Positions 19,049-29,655 are shown, counted from the stretch's first letter. The stretch is 34,049 nt of DNA from Chloroflexota bacterium (GCA_012514645.1 JAAYZW010000251.1:1-34049); one strand, 5' to 3'. A program made the numbers and translations. The notes: generated by a model from the sequence alone, not told the origin.

Positions 19049-19582
19049 ATGCAAGCATTGGTAACCGTGTTACCCGACCCCTATTACCAGGCTGTTGAGG
19101 AGCTCTGGGCTGAGCTGGATGCGAAGTTTGGCTGCCAGCATGTATATGTCAGACCGAAGCCACATTTCACCTGGCAATACGCGGAAGAGTACGCCCCCAA
19201 TTACGCTGAGGTCCTTGACCAGCTCTGTCATAAGTTCGCGCCAATTGAAGTCAAGACTGATGTCGTCACTACTTTTTCAGAGCTTGATCCGGTTTTGTTT
19301 GTGCGCATTATTCAGACCCCAGAATTACTGGAAATCCATCGGCTCTTATGGGAAGCATTGCTGCCGCTCGGTCATGAGCCCTGCATGCTGTACGAACCGG
19401 GAGTGTGGGTGCCGCACATCACTTTGTCAAATGAAAGTTGGTGCAATCTCGCTGGAGCGAAGAAGTATTTGATCGACAAAGATACGCGCTGGACTTTCAT
19501 GGTCGAGACTCTGGTTATGTTACATCTGGGTGATGATAATGCCTGGGGAGTCGAACAGGAATTCCGGCTCGGAATGGGCTAA
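19049..19582 (+). CDS. 2'-5' RNA ligase / LigT-like phosphoesterase family protein
   Basis: Two HxT/S-type motifs: PHFTWQYAEEY and PHITLSNESW. Confidence 0.75.
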   Translation: MQALVTVLPDPYYQAVEELWAELDAKFGCQHVYVRPKPHFTWQYAEEYAPNYAEVLDQLCHKFAPIEVKTDVVTTFSELDPVLFVRIIQTPELLEIHRLLWEALLPLGHEPCMLYEPGVWVPHITLSNESWCNLAGAKKYLIDKDTRWTFMVETLVMLHLGDDNAWGVEQEFRLGMG

Positions 19583-20802
19583 CGGCTTAATTCCCCCTGC
19601 AGTACATTACGCAGTTGATCGGGCTGTGCCCAATCAATCTCCACAGACTGGAGCCCTTGCCAGGCTGCATACGTTTTCAGTGTTGAGGCAAGATCCTTTA
19701 CCAGGCTTGCGCCCAGGCGCACTCCTGGTTCCAGATAAATCCTGATCACCTGGAGGCGGTTTTCTTTGCGCCAGGCTTTGGCATCCAACCGCCCGACCAT
19801 TTTCCCCTTACGAAGGATTGGCAAAACGAAATAACCGTAAATCCGTTTCGGAGAAGGGGTATAGCATTCAATGCGGTAATCAAAGTCGAACAGGTCGGTG
19901 GCACGCCCGCGGTCGCTGATCAGTGGGTCAAATGGTGACAGAATGCTTGTATGTATGGGGCGGAGCACGCCTTCAATAGCCTGATCAAGCAAGTTAAGGT
20001 TATCTGAATGAACGTAAAAGGGACTGCCTTTAAGCCCCTCCACATCAACAGCGAAAACCAACCTCTCAGTGACCAACTGCTCCAGGGCAATTGCTGCTTC
20101 TGCTTTCTTCAAATAAAAATAATTCGCAGCCCAGGTGGCATTGGCAACACCGAGTGCCTTGACAGCGTTGCCTGCCAGTGCTTTGACTGCCTCTTCGTAA
20201 GACGGAGCCTGGCTATCATACCAGGTGGGCAAAACGCGCTCGCGCAAATCGTATACCCGCTGGAATTTCTCCCGCCGCGAGATCATCAGGTCTCCGCGAT
20301 AATAGAGGTGCTCCAGGGCGATCTTCTCAATTTTCCAGTCCCACCACTTTCCGCGTGATTGCTTCCGTTCGAAGTCTGCAGAGCGGACTTCTCCATTTGC
20401 ATGGATGTGCTCCAGGATATTGGTTAGCACCTGCTGATTTTTTTCTCCCCAGTCGCGGATATTTCCCCAGCCCATAAATTTTTTTATCATCAGGGCGCGA
20501 GAAAGTGGGTAGTCTTCGATCGGCATCAGGCTCACACCATGCGAGAAATATTCAAAAAGCTGCCCTTCGGCGTGAAGTTCCTCCAGCCAGGTCGGGTCGA
20601 AATCGCCAAGGCGTGACCAGAGGATGTGCAAATGGGCGCGAGCCACCACCGAAATCGTGTCCAACTGTAAATTGTGGATCTGGCGGATATTGGAGAGCAG
20701 GTCTAATTTGGTTGCCTTTTTAGGCGGTTTTTTCAGCAATCCCAAACAAGCCAGCATGAGTTGCTGGGCTTGAGTTTTGGTGAGAGAGAACGTTCCAAGC
20801 AT
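19579..20802 (-). CDS. YcaQ/AlkZ-like winged-helix DNA glycosylase family protein
   Basis: IRQIHNLQLDTISVVARAHLHILWSRLGDFDPTWLEELHAEGQLFEYFSHGVSLMPIEDYPL; QLD fits the QxD motif of YcaQ-like proteins. Confidence 0.85.
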   Translation of the reverse strand: MLGTFSLTKTQAQQLMLACLGLLKKPPKKATKLDLLSNIRQIHNLQLDTISVVARAHLHILWSRLGDFDPTWLEELHAEGQLFEYFSHGVSLMPIEDYPLSRALMIKKFMGWGNIRDWGEKNQQVLTNILEHIHANGEVRSADFERKQSRGKWWDWKIEKIALEHLYYRGDLMISRREKFQRVYDLRERVLPTWYDSQAPSYEEAVKALAGNAVKALGVANATWAANYFYLKKAEAAIALEQLVTERLVFAVDVEGLKGSPFYVHSDNLNLLDQAIEGVLRPIHTSILSPFDPLISDRGRATDLFDFDYRIECYTPSPKRIYGYFVLPILRKGKMVGRLDAKAWRKENRLQVIRIYLEPGVRLGASLVKDLASTLKTYAAWQGLQSVEIDWAQPDQLRNVLQGELSR

Positions 20803-21035
20803 GCGCCAATTGTATCGTGATTGTGTTCGTGTGGTGGATGACTGCAGGGCATTTCACCACCAATCAGGCGGCATCTGCCATACCGTATAGGCAGCCTTCG
20901 CCCAAAAACCGTGCTCACGGAGATGCTAACACGATTGGTTTTGAGCAATTTCTCTCGTTGGCAACAATTCTGAGAGTTCCTGATAGTTTCTTTTGGCTAT
21001 ATTGGAGCCTGAAAGAAACCATGCAGGAGACTTAT

Positions 21036-21437
21036 ATGGAAGTTCCACGATATTGGAGATTAAGAAAACAACGATACGCACTGCAGGGCGAAATCTGCCC
21101 CCACTGCACTGCAAAAATATTCCCACCACGCGATGTCTGCCCGGAATGCGGTGGCGAAGCAAAAACTCCCTTTAGCTTTAGCGGTCAGGGTGAAGTTTAT
21201 TCATACACACTGATTTCCAATGCCCCTGCCGGCTTTGAAGAACAAGCCCCTTACACAGTTGCGTTGATTAAGTTGAATGAAGGTCCGGTTGTGACCGGAC
21301 AGCTCACCGACCTGGGCGATGAGCATGTGCGCATTGGTATGCCCGTCGAAATGGTTACCCGCAAAATTCGTAATGACGGCGATGAACGCGGTATCATCGT
21401 TTATGGATATAAATTCAGACCGGTGATGTCTAAGTAA
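21036..21437 (+). CDS. Zn-ribbon domain OB-fold protein (DUF35)
   Basis: MEVPRYWRLRKQRYALQGEICPHCTAKIFPPRDVCPECGG rubredoxin-like Zn ribbon plus OB fold; GGAG RBS before 21036. Confidence 0.9.
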   Translation: MEVPRYWRLRKQRYALQGEICPHCTAKIFPPRDVCPECGGEAKTPFSFSGQGEVYSYTLISNAPAGFEEQAPYTVALIKLNEGPVVTGQLTDLGDEHVRIGMPVEMVTRKIRNDGDERGIIVYGYKFRPVMSK

Positions 21438-21451
21438 AGAAAATAAAATCC

Positions 21452-21479
21452 GAAACGCTCACCAATTGGTGGGCGTTTC
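21452..21479 (+). terminator. Hairpin between the DUF35 and VOC genes
   Basis: GAAACGCtCACCAATTGGTGgGCGTTTC near-perfect inverted repeat followed by TTCTTG. Confidence 0.65.
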
Positions 21480-21500
21480 TTCTTGTTTGGAGGAATCGAA

Positions 21501-21878
21501 ATGTACCGTGTGCAAGGAATTGGTGGAATATTTTTCAAAGCAAAAGACCCGGAGGTGCTGCGGGAATGGTATCGCCGACACCTGGGCATCAAACTGGAAG
21601 AATGGGGCGGGGCGGTAATGTTCACCAATGCCGGGGAGAAGAACCCAGGTTACCAGATTTGGTCTATTTTTGATTCAACAACAGCGTATTTTGAACCAGG
21701 CAACGCCACATTCATGATCAATTATCGTGTTGATGACCTCAAAGCGCTTTTGGAAGTGCTGAAGCTTGAGGGCTGCCAGGTAGACGAACGCATCGAGGAA
21801 TCGGAATTCGGCATTTTCGGTTGGGTGGTTGACCCGGAAGGGAATCGCATTGAACTCTGGCAGCCGCCAGTGGAGTGA
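21501..21878 (+). CDS. VOC / glyoxalase-like family protein
   Basis: MYRVQGIGGIFFKAKDPEVLREWYRRHLGIKLEEWGGAVMF...VVDPEGNRIELWQPP; GGAGGA RBS. Confidence 0.92.
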   Translation: MYRVQGIGGIFFKAKDPEVLREWYRRHLGIKLEEWGGAVMFTNAGEKNPGYQIWSIFDSTTAYFEPGNATFMINYRVDDLKALLEVLKLEGCQVDERIEESEFGIFGWVVDPEGNRIELWQPPVE

Positions 21879-21886
21879 TGTTTCCC

Positions 21887-22224
21887 AGCAATTCTAAATT
21901 AGAAAACTAACAATGTCTTTTTGCCCTGATAAAGGCAAAATTTAATATGCATAACGGTAGGGGGAGATCCCGATCATGAGCATTCAATTACTGCGTACAT
22001 GGTCAGACCTCCTCAGCCCAAGAATCGCAGACAGGCATTAAAAACCGAAAATTTACCGCCATTCCAACGGGGTGGGTTTGCCTGATTGATAAATTCAACT
22101 ATGCTCACGTCCTGAACTCACCTTCTGCCGTTGTTACAATAGTATTGTAGCAGCCACAAATTCGGGTTTCGTTTATCCCGCATTCTGTAATTTCGATCTA
22201 AAAATTCCCATATTTAGAATTACT
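21887..22224 (-). repeat. Copy 2 (inverted orientation) of the intergenic element seen at 9134-9492
   Basis: Ends AGCAATTCTAAATT (21887-21900) and TATTTAGAATTACT (to 22224) form a terminal inverted repeat; RC aligns along its length with copy 1. Confidence 0.8.
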
Positions 22225-22266
22225 GGATACTTCCATGATTTAAAATTGGTTTACAATCCAGGAGCA

Positions 22267-22635
22267 ATGAAAAACCTTGCAAAAATTCTCCAACAAGAAC
22301 AAGCCACCCTTGAGCAAATAATCGGGCTTTATTGCCACACCCGGCATAGAACGAAAGGCAGTTTATGCGTTGAATGCCAGGAGCTGCTCGATTACGCCCG
22401 TGAGCGTGTAAGCCACTGCCAGTTTTTGCCAGACAAGCCGGTTTGCGCTCGCTGCCCGGTGCACTGCTATAAGCGCTCCTATCGTGAGAAGGTTAGGGAA
22501 ATGATGCGCTTTGCTGGTCCGCGATTGATCTTTAAAGACCCGATTGCCGTTGTAAGACATTTTCGCTTGAACCTGCGCCAGGATTCTGAACAGGTGGCAA
22601 AGGCTCGGGCGCGATCGCAGATTAGGGCAGACTGA
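22267..22635 (+). CDS. YgbA / 'nitrous oxide-stimulated promoter' family protein
   Basis: IIGLYCHTRHRTKGSLCVECQELLDYARERVSHCQF...CARCPVHCYKRSYREKVREMMRFAGPRLIFKDP. Confidence 0.85.
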   Translation: MKNLAKILQQEQATLEQIIGLYCHTRHRTKGSLCVECQELLDYARERVSHCQFLPDKPVCARCPVHCYKRSYREKVREMMRFAGPRLIFKDPIAVVRHFRLNLRQDSEQVAKARARSQIRAD

Positions 22636-22838
22636 ACTTATTTGGTTCTGATATTGTCGTATGTTAATGCCCCGAAAGCTACTAATTAGGTAAAATTAGT
22701 CAATACCGAAAAATAAGACTCACCAAGGTCGCTGGCATTGGAACCAGATGATTATTCCATTCTCACTTACAGATGGTTCACTTGCCAAGAATGTATAGCC
22801 CTGCGCAATTTATTTTTTACTTTCAAAAAGGAGAATCA

Positions 22839-23117
22839 ATGTACTCAAAAAAAACCAACCTAATTAACGCATCGGGTCTTCACGCCCGACCCGCCTCAGA
22901 ATTTGTCGCCTTGGCGAAGACTTTTGAATCGAAAGTGACCGTTCAGAAGCTTGAGGACGAAACCGCGCTGCCCGCCAATGCTAAATCGATTATTAAAATT
23001 CTGGCACAGGGTATTTCGGTTGGCACTCTAATCGAGATCGCTGCTGAAGGTCCGGACGAGCAGGAAGCCGTCGAAAAACTGTTTGAATTGGTTGAATCGG
23101 GCTTCGGCGAGGATTAG
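22839..23117 (+). CDS. ptsH: HPr family phosphocarrier protein
   Basis: ASGLHARPASEFVALA (active His) and NAKSIIKILAQGI (Ser46-like site); RBS AAGGAG. Confidence 0.94.
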   Translation: MYSKKTNLINASGLHARPASEFVALAKTFESKVTVQKLEDETALPANAKSIIKILAQGISVGTLIEIAAEGPDEQEAVEKLFELVESGFGED

Positions 23118-23257
23118 CGAACAGAACGCGCAGAGCGCATAAGGCAGCAGGACGAGTAGTGCACATCCCCTCAAAATCTGGAACGGGAAAGCGGCATGCT
23201 TGTTCACTACGAATGGGCTGTGCGATTACAACTTAAAAGAGATCAAAAGGAGAAGCG

Positions 23258-24976
23258 ATGAGGATCTTAAAAGGTAACCCCGTTTCCAGAGGCATTGCTC
23301 TTGGAAAGGTATATATCTACAAAGCGTTCAAGGCAGATGTTCACGAATCGTATTTCGAGGCAGGAAAAGAAGACGAATATTTCAAAAAGTACCAGGACTC
23401 CGTAAAAACCGCGGAAGAGGAACTGAACAACATCATTGAAAGCATGTCGGAAGAATCACCTGAAAAAGCAAAAATCTTCACCGCGCATGTTGAAATTCTC
23501 ATGGACGAGGAAGTTGAAGAAGGTGTCAAAGAGATGATCTATGACAGCCGCGCCATGCCCGACTATGCCGTTGATGAGATTTATACCGACTTTGCCAACC
23601 TGCTGGCAAAAGCGAAAGATCCCCTGATTGCCGGGCGCGCCGCAGACCTGCGCGACGTTCGCAACCGCGTTTTGAGAATTCTGAAGGGCGAGAAGGAACG
23701 CAACCTTTCGAACTTGCGTGACAACGTAATTGTGGTCGCGCATGACCTTCTGCCAAGTGATACCGCTACGATGGACCGCAACCGCGTTATGGGGATCATC
23801 ACCGAAGTTGGCGGTGCCACTTCGCATACTGCCATTCTGGCGCGCGGTTACAAGATACCAGCTGTTTTGGGTGTCGCTGATGCCACAGAGATCATGAGCA
23901 ATGGAGATAACATTATCCTCGATGCGCTGGCAGGCAAAGTGCTGCTTGACCCTGAGAAAGAGACCGTCAAGGAATATCAGGTAAAACTGGTCGAGTACAT
24001 TAAAGAGGAACGCGAAACCAGCGAATATCTGAACAAGCTGCCCCTGGTTAAAAGCGGCGAACGTTTTAGCATTGGGCTGAACATTGGTGATACTGACCCG
24101 GACGAGAGCTTTAAGTATGCCGACTTTGTCGGCTTGTTCCGCACCGAATTCCTCTACATGAGCAGCGAAAACATGCCTACCGAACAAGAACAGTTCGACG
24201 CTTACAGACGAGTGCTGGCAAATGCCATGGGCAACCCTGTCACGCTGCGTACGCTTGACATTGGCGGCGATAAAACCCTCCGATATATGAACCTGCCTAA
24301 AGAAGATAACCCCTTCCTGGGCAACCGCGCCTTGCGGCTCTGCTTTACCCATATTGATATGTTCAAAACCCAGTTAAGGGCTGCTTTGAGGGCTTCCGCC
24401 TTTGGTCCGCTTCAGATCATGTTCCCGATGGTTGGCACGATGGATGACATCAGGGCGGCAAAGGCTGTGGTCGAAGAAGTCAAGGAAGATCTTCGAACTG
24501 CTGGGATCGCCTTTGATGAGCGAATCGATATCGGGATCATGATTGAGATTCCGTCGATCGGGATGATCGCTGACATGGCAGCAAAAGAGGTTGATTTCGC
24601 AAGTGTTGGCACGAACGACCTGACCCAATACCTGCATGCTGTTGACCGGATGAATCCGGCTATTACCGGATATTTCCAGAGCATGTCACCCTCGATGTTC
24701 CGCATTTTAGGGCGCATTTTTGCCGAGTTCAACAAGGCTGGCAAGCCAATTTCGGTTTGTGGCGAGCTGGCAGGTGACCACCTGGGAGCATTGGTGATGT
24801 TTGGGCTGGGGCTGCGCAAATTTAGCATGAACGCCGCCAATATCGGTCGCGTAAAACGCACCCTGTCGTTGTTTACAAAAGAAGAAACTGAGGAGATTGC
24901 TAAAACGGTGCAAAATCTGCAAACTGAAGCTGAGGTGATCGCCTTTCTTGATGCTGAGGTTGAGCGAAAAAGTTAG
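23258..24976 (+). CDS. ptsI: Phosphoenolpyruvate-protein phosphotransferase (PTS enzyme I)
   Basis: GGATSHTAILARGYKIPAVLG phospho-His motif; GLFRTEFLYM; TLDIGGDKTLRYM; VGTNDLTQYLHAVDR. Confidence 0.97.
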   Translation: MRILKGNPVSRGIALGKVYIYKAFKADVHESYFEAGKEDEYFKKYQDSVKTAEEELNNIIESMSEESPEKAKIFTAHVEILMDEEVEEGVKEMIYDSRAMPDYAVDEIYTDFANLLAKAKDPLIAGRAADLRDVRNRVLRILKGEKERNLSNLRDNVIVVAHDLLPSDTATMDRNRVMGIITEVGGATSHTAILARGYKIPAVLGVADATEIMSNGDNIILDALAGKVLLDPEKETVKEYQVKLVEYIKEERETSEYLNKLPLVKSGERFSIGLNIGDTDPDESFKYADFVGLFRTEFLYMSSENMPTEQEQFDAYRRVLANAMGNPVTLRTLDIGGDKTLRYMNLPKEDNPFLGNRALRLCFTHIDMFKTQLRAALRASAFGPLQIMFPMVGTMDDIRAAKAVVEEVKEDLRTAGIAFDERIDIGIMIEIPSIGMIADMAAKEVDFASVGTNDLTQYLHAVDRMNPAITGYFQSMSPSMFRILGRIFAEFNKAGKPISVCGELAGDHLGALVMFGLGLRKFSMNAANIGRVKRTLSLFTKEETEEIAKTVQNLQTEAEVIAFLDAEVERKS

Positions 24977-24997
24977 CTCATAAGAACGGAAACACCA

Positions 24998-25019
24998 CAA
25001 GGCTGCTTTTGCAGCCTTG
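24998..25019 (+). terminator. Hairpin downstream of ptsI
   Basis: CAAGGCTGC-TTTT-GCAGCCTTG perfect 9-bp stem; weak T-tract. Confidence 0.6.
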
Positions 25020-25127
25020 TCGGCATACACGTCTCACTCCACCTGTAATTACTAAGTAATATCATGTACAATCAATTGGTACATTTTCAATGAAAATCGA
25101 TATTACAACCAAGAAACAAGGAAAAAT

Positions 25128-27149
25128 ATGCAAGCAAATACTCAGTTCCAGGAAGAAGCATTAAACACAATTCGATTCCTGAGTGCCGACGCTGTAAAAC
25201 ACGCAAATTCCGGGCATCCCGGGTTGCCGATGGGCACTGCCGCGATTGCTTATACTCTGTTCACCAAACACATGCGCTTTAACCCTGCCAACCCAGAATG
25301 GGCAGACCGCGACCGCTTTATTCTCTCTGCAGGGCATGGTTCCATGCTCCTCTACAGCCTGCTTTATCTGACTGGCCACGCAGACATGACCATGGAGCAG
25401 CTAAAAACTTTCAGGCAGCTCGGCAGCCTAACCCCCGGGCACCCGGAATATAAGCACACGCCTGGCGTCGAAACCACCACCGGTCCGCTTGGGCAGGGGC
25501 TGGCAACAGCGGTTGGTTTTGCCATGGCTGAAGCCCACCTGGCATCAGTCTACAATACCGAAGCCCGGAAAATCGTCGATCATTGCACCTACGTAATCGC
25601 GAGTGATGGCGACCTGATGGAAGGGGTTACCTCTGAAGCTTCCTCCTTAGCCGGGCACCTCGGCTTGGGAAAACTGATTGTTTTCTATGATGACAATAAA
25701 ATTACGATCGATGGCAGGACTGACATAACCTTCACCGAAGACCGCGCCAAACGTTATGAGGCTTATGGCTGGCAGGTTTTGCATGTAAAAGATGGCAACA
25801 ACATCAGCGAAATCGACCAGGCTATCCAGACAGCCAAGGCTGACCCTCGCCCTTCGCTGATTATTTGCAAGACGATTATTGGTTTTGGCTTCCCCACCTG
25901 GGCTGATAACCCGGCGGCACACTCGGGTATTCCCAGCGATGAAGAGCTGGACGGCGCGAAGAAAGCTCTCGGATATCCGGTTGAACCGCATTTTTATGTC
26001 AGTGATGAAGTGCTGACTCATTATCGTGAAGCACTGACCAGGGGCAGGCAGGCAGAAGCCGAATGGAAAAAGAATTTCGATGAATACCGGCAGAAGCAGC
26101 CTGATCAAGCTCGTGAGTTTGAACGTGTTATGGCTGGTGGTTTACCTGAAAACTGGCAAGATGTGGTTCCTACCTTCCCAGCCGATGCCAGGGGTTTGGC
26201 TACCCGGGCAGCATCGGGCAAGGTTTTAAATGCCCTTGCGCAAACACTGCCGGAATTAATCGGTGGTTCGGCTGATCTGGCTGGCTCAAACTCGGTTAAT
26301 CTCAATAACCAGGGCAGTTTCCAGAAAGAGAATTATGCTGGCAGAAACATCCATTTTGGCGTCCGCGAACACGCGATGGGCGCGATCAGCAATGGATTGA
26401 CCCTCCACGGCGGTTTGCGCTCTTTTGTGGCTACCTTCTTTGTCTTTTCGGATTATTTGCGTCCGGCACTGCGGCTGGCAGCCCTTTCCGAAGTTGGCAA
26501 CGTTTGGGTTTTTAGCCACGACAGCTTCATGGTCGGAGAAGACGGACCCACTCATCAACCAGTAGAGCACCTGAATTCATTAAGGGCAATGCCGAATATC
26601 GCACTCTTGCGTCCGTCTGATGCCAATGAAACAGCAGAGGCATGGAAGGTCGCCATTGAAAGAAAAGACGCGCCAACCATTCTGGCGCTAACCCGCCAGG
26701 CTGTTCCAACGCTGGACCGGCAGAAATTCGCCAGCGCAGAGGGGCTTCGCAGGGGCGCCTACGTATTAGCAGACCTGGGAGAAGGATCAACAGAACTGGT
26801 TTTGATGGCGAGTGGTTCGGAAGTGGATCTTATCGCAAAAGCTGGTCAGATTTTGGCAGAAGAGGGTGTGAGCTTGCGCCTGGTTTCGTTCCCCAGCCTG
26901 GAACTCTTTGAGACACAAACCAAAGAATATCAGGACGGCGTCATGTTGCCCGGGGTGAAAGCCAGGCTGGCAGTTGAAGCTGGTTCGAGCCTGGGCTGGC
27001 ACCGTTGGGTTGGTGCGGATGGAGCCCTGATCACTATGGATCGTTTTGGCGCCAGCGCTCCCGCAGAGGAGCTGTTGGTGGAATTCGGCTTCACAGTTGA
27101 AAACGTGCTCGAAAAAAGCCGCCAATTGCTGGCTGGATCATTTCAATAA
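25128..27149 (+). CDS. tkt: Transketolase
   Basis: [33 protein letters not shown]-type [36 protein letters not shown]. Confidence 0.97.
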   Translation: MQANTQFQEEALNTIRFLSADAVKHANSGHPGLPMGTAAIAYTLFTKHMRFNPANPEWADRDRFILSAGHGSMLLYSLLYLTGHADMTMEQLKTFRQLGSLTPGHPEYKHTPGVETTTGPLGQGLATAVGFAMAEAHLASVYNTEARKIVDHCTYVIASDGDLMEGVTSEASSLAGHLGLGKLIVFYDDNKITIDGRTDITFTEDRAKRYEAYGWQVLHVKDGNNISEIDQAIQTAKADPRPSLIICKTIIGFGFPTWADNPAAHSGIPSDEELDGAKKALGYPVEPHFYVSDEVLTHYREALTRGRQAEAEWKKNFDEYRQKQPDQAREFERVMAGGLPENWQDVVPTFPADARGLATRAASGKVLNALAQTLPELIGGSADLAGSNSVNLNNQGSFQKENYAGRNIHFGVREHAMGAISNGLTLHGGLRSFVATFFVFSDYLRPALRLAALSEVGNVWVFSHDSFMVGEDGPTHQPVEHLNSLRAMPNIALLRPSDANETAEAWKVAIERKDAPTILALTRQAVPTLDRQKFASAEGLRRGAYVLADLGEGSTELVLMASGSEVDLIAKAGQILAEEGVSLRLVSFPSLELFETQTKEYQDGVMLPGVKARLAVEAGSSLGWHRWVGADGALITMDRFGASAPAEELLVEFGFTVENVLEKSRQLLAGSFQ

Positions 27150-27162
27150 CCTAATATTTGTC

Positions 27163-27233
27163 GTAGGGCGGAATTAGGTGGGTGCGAAATTTGGATATTG
27201 CGATGTTTTTGCTCCCACCTAATTCCGCCCTAC
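27163..27233. repeat. Palindromic repeat R1 (71 bp, 20-bp perfect arms)
   Basis: GTAGGGCGGAATTAGGTGGG (27163-27182) / CCCACCTAATTCCGCCCTAC (27214-27233), between convergent genes. Confidence 0.92.
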
Positions 27234-27281
27234 AGCTATTCCTTATCAGCCATCAGATTCGTCGTTGTTGTCTCCGAAACA

Positions 27282-28163
27282 CTATTCAGAGCAAGTTATT
27301 TGTTGTTCTGCAATATGGGTCTCGTTGATGATCACAGAGATCGTGACTGGTAATGCTAACTGCTTTTCCGGTTTCAGGCTGAGTACAAACCCGCTGAAAA
27401 GGTAATTTTCATCCTCAAAATGGTTCGCGACATCAGGGCGATCATATTTTTCGGTTTCGAAATAATAAATCTTGCCATCCCCGCTGGTCACCTGGATCTG
27501 GACAGTATCCGCAGTCGCACTCTGATCGGTCAGGTATGCCCAACCTTTGACTGTCAATCGGTCTTCGCTTATCTTGCAAGCCTCGACATTAAAATTGACT
27601 TGGTTCGATCGTTCGAAATCCTTCAGTTCTTCAAGTGGTTGACCGGCTTCCTTCTTAGTTTCAATAAATGCGTTCCCATTCTTTTGAAAGTATTTATTTG
27701 TACTGATCACAACCGGATCCCGGTCAGCCTGGTCGAGTTTGATGAACATTTCATAGAACCCAGTATCGATCGCGATGGTCGAAAACGAGCCAATAAAGCC
27801 CAATTCATCCGGGGTGAGGTTCATCTCCGGAAACGCCCTGGAAACATCCGGGCGTCGGTATCGGTCAGCCTCCAATTCATAGGAAAAATCCACAGACTTC
27901 AATATCAGCGATGCATGCTGCCCGGTCTCCGGCTGGTTCGCCGGATTAAATGCCCAGCCTTCGAAATAGACCTTTTGTAAAAGCCCCTCCGGGCTGGAGA
28001 AACGATTGATGTCGAAATGAATTTCAGATGAGGTTGTGAACTCGTCATTTTTAATCTTCTCGAGGTTGTACCCAGTAGCGATTAAGGTCAACCGGGTGGA
28101 GAAGAAAAATAACAACAGCCAAACCAGGGCTAAGACAATTAACCACTTCTTCTTGGAATCCAT
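27282..28163 (-). CDS. Membrane-anchored protein with two internally repeated domains, unknown function
   Basis: N-terminal TM; repeated GWA...Y(R/D)RPDV(S/A)...F...GF pattern in the two halves. Confidence 0.75.
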   Translation of the reverse strand: MDSKKKWLIVLALVWLLLFFFSTRLTLIATGYNLEKIKNDEFTTSSEIHFDINRFSSPEGLLQKVYFEGWAFNPANQPETGQHASLILKSVDFSYELEADRYRRPDVSRAFPEMNLTPDELGFIGSFSTIAIDTGFYEMFIKLDQADRDPVVISTNKYFQKNGNAFIETKKEAGQPLEELKDFERSNQVNFNVEACKISEDRLTVKGWAYLTDQSATADTVQIQVTSGDGKIYYFETEKYDRPDVANHFEDENYLFSGFVLSLKPEKQLALPVTISVIINETHIAEQQITCSE

Positions 28164-28164
28164 C

Positions 28165-29655
28165 TTACTCCTCCGGCTCCGCAATCAACCCCAGGTCCAG
28201 GTCCAGCACCTTGTCAAGGGTCAATCTCACGATATTAATCCCTGAGTAACCTTCGATGTTCAAAGGCTCGCCAGCTGTATAAACAGCACCAAAAATATTG
28301 CGCATGTAGTACAGCTTCGTGTCGTAATCTTCCACATCTTGCCCTAAAACGTCTCTCAGTTGGCGCGGCTGCCTGTAGGCATGGTCTGACAAAAGGATAA
28401 TAGTGGCTTCTGGATCGTTCTCAAGGATCTCCTCCACCAGTTCGAGGATCAGTTTATTGGCATACTTGAGCTGGCCGAGATAAATATTCGGATTCTCCCA
28501 ATTAACGCGGTCATTCGGGTCTGTTTCGTTCCCAAATTCATCAAAAACCCAAGGGCTGTGTGGAAACATCATGTATGCAATCGTAAACAGGTTCGATTCC
28601 TGGAGTTTGCTTGATTCTTTTGAGACAGAGAACAGCTCATTTATTTCGACGATTCGGGTCAGGCTCGAAGCGCTGCGCAGTGGATAATAGGCAGATTTGT
28701 CAATCAGGAGGGTGAGCAAGCTTTCTTCTAAACTCAAAACCCCCTGTGGTGTGTATTGATAACGGAAATAAGTCTCCGGAGTGGAGATGTAACCCTGGTC
28801 GTTAATTAAATTGATGTCATAACCTAGCGACCGCAGCAGCGAAAACAGATAAGGGTTCTGGAGCATTTGGTCTTTTTCCGTTTCGGTATAGTTGAGGCTA
28901 TTAACGGAAAGATTTAAGAGATTTGTTATCTCTACAATCGACCAGATGGTGTAATTCCGGCTGTGCTTCGTAGTGTTGAAGCCCAGCTGGTTTAACTGGT
29001 CATAAAAATCCTGATTGTCGTATCCGGTGAAAAGCGGAAGGGTTTCGTAGCCGCTATACTCGTCAAATATAAACATATAAATATTCGGTAAGTTTTCATT
29101 CGCAGCCACAGGGGCTTTGGAGTCTATATTTACCGGAGCGGATACTGATTCCCGGTTTTTTTGATTTTGGATAACTCCTGGTACCGCAAAAACGACATTC
29201 AGAATCATCAAAAACAAGAAAATTGACCCGAAAACAAGGTTGATCTTCACAGTTGTATCTTGTCGCAAGTGTTTACGGATCAAATACCAGACCACCCCAA
29301 AAACTGTGACCAGCAGAATCAGCCCATGCCAATAATAAAAGGATGGTATCAGGGAGCTGACTATATTCAACCCGCTATGGAAAAGGCTCAGCGGTATCAC
29401 CGCAGCCGTTGTTGCTAGCGAAGCCTTATGGATGTTTTTCATCATCAGGAAACTGATCGCGAAAATCACCAGCCAGTGGAGGGATACCAAGCCAACTGAG
29501 ATCAACAGATCGTCAGTGCCGAGCTGACTGAAGTTGCGGGTAACCAGGTATACACAAGGGAACAAGGCAGCAACCAGCGAAGCCAGGACACTGCCAATAA
29601 CATGGAGCGAGCTCAAATGTTCTGCTGGTGTGTGGTTATCTATTTCAGTCGTCAT
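28165..29655 (-). CDS. Alkaline-phosphatase-superfamily (sulfatase-like) membrane protein
   Basis: Several N-terminal TM helices, then NIYMFIFDEYSGYETLP...MFPHSPWVFDEFG...EATIILLSDHAYRQPRQ. Confidence 0.75.
   Translation of the reverse strand: MTTEIDNHTPAEHLSSLHVIGSVLASLVAALFPCVYLVTRNFSQLGTDDLLISVGLVSLHWLVIFAISFLMMKNIHKASLATTAAVIPLSLFHSGLNIVSSLIPSFYYWHGLILLVTVFGVVWYLIRKHLRQDTTVKINLVFGSIFLFLMILNVVFAVPGVIQNQKNRESVSAPVNIDSKAPVAANENLPNIYMFIFDEYSGYETLPLFTGYDNQDFYDQLNQLGFNTTKHSRNYTIWSIVEITNLLNLSVNSLNYTETEKDQMLQNPYLFSLLRSLGYDINLINDQGYISTPETYFRYQYTPQGVLSLEESLLTLLIDKSAYYPLRSASSLTRIVEINELFSVSKESSKLQESNLFTIAYMMFPHSPWVFDEFGNETDPNDRVNWENPNIYLGQLKYANKLILELVEEILENDPEATIILLSDHAYRQPRQLRDVLGQDVEDYDTKLYYMRNIFGAVYTAGEPLNIEGYSGINIVRLTLDKVLDLDLGLIAEPEE

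Noticed and set aside
19579-19582. 4-bp overlap of convergent stop codons (2'-5' RNA ligase-like gene and YcaQ-like gene)
   Set aside because: Common compact-genome arrangement; not informative by itself.
23456-24352. 298-aa minus-strand ORF
   Set aside because: Antisense to ptsI, which has all enzyme I motifs.
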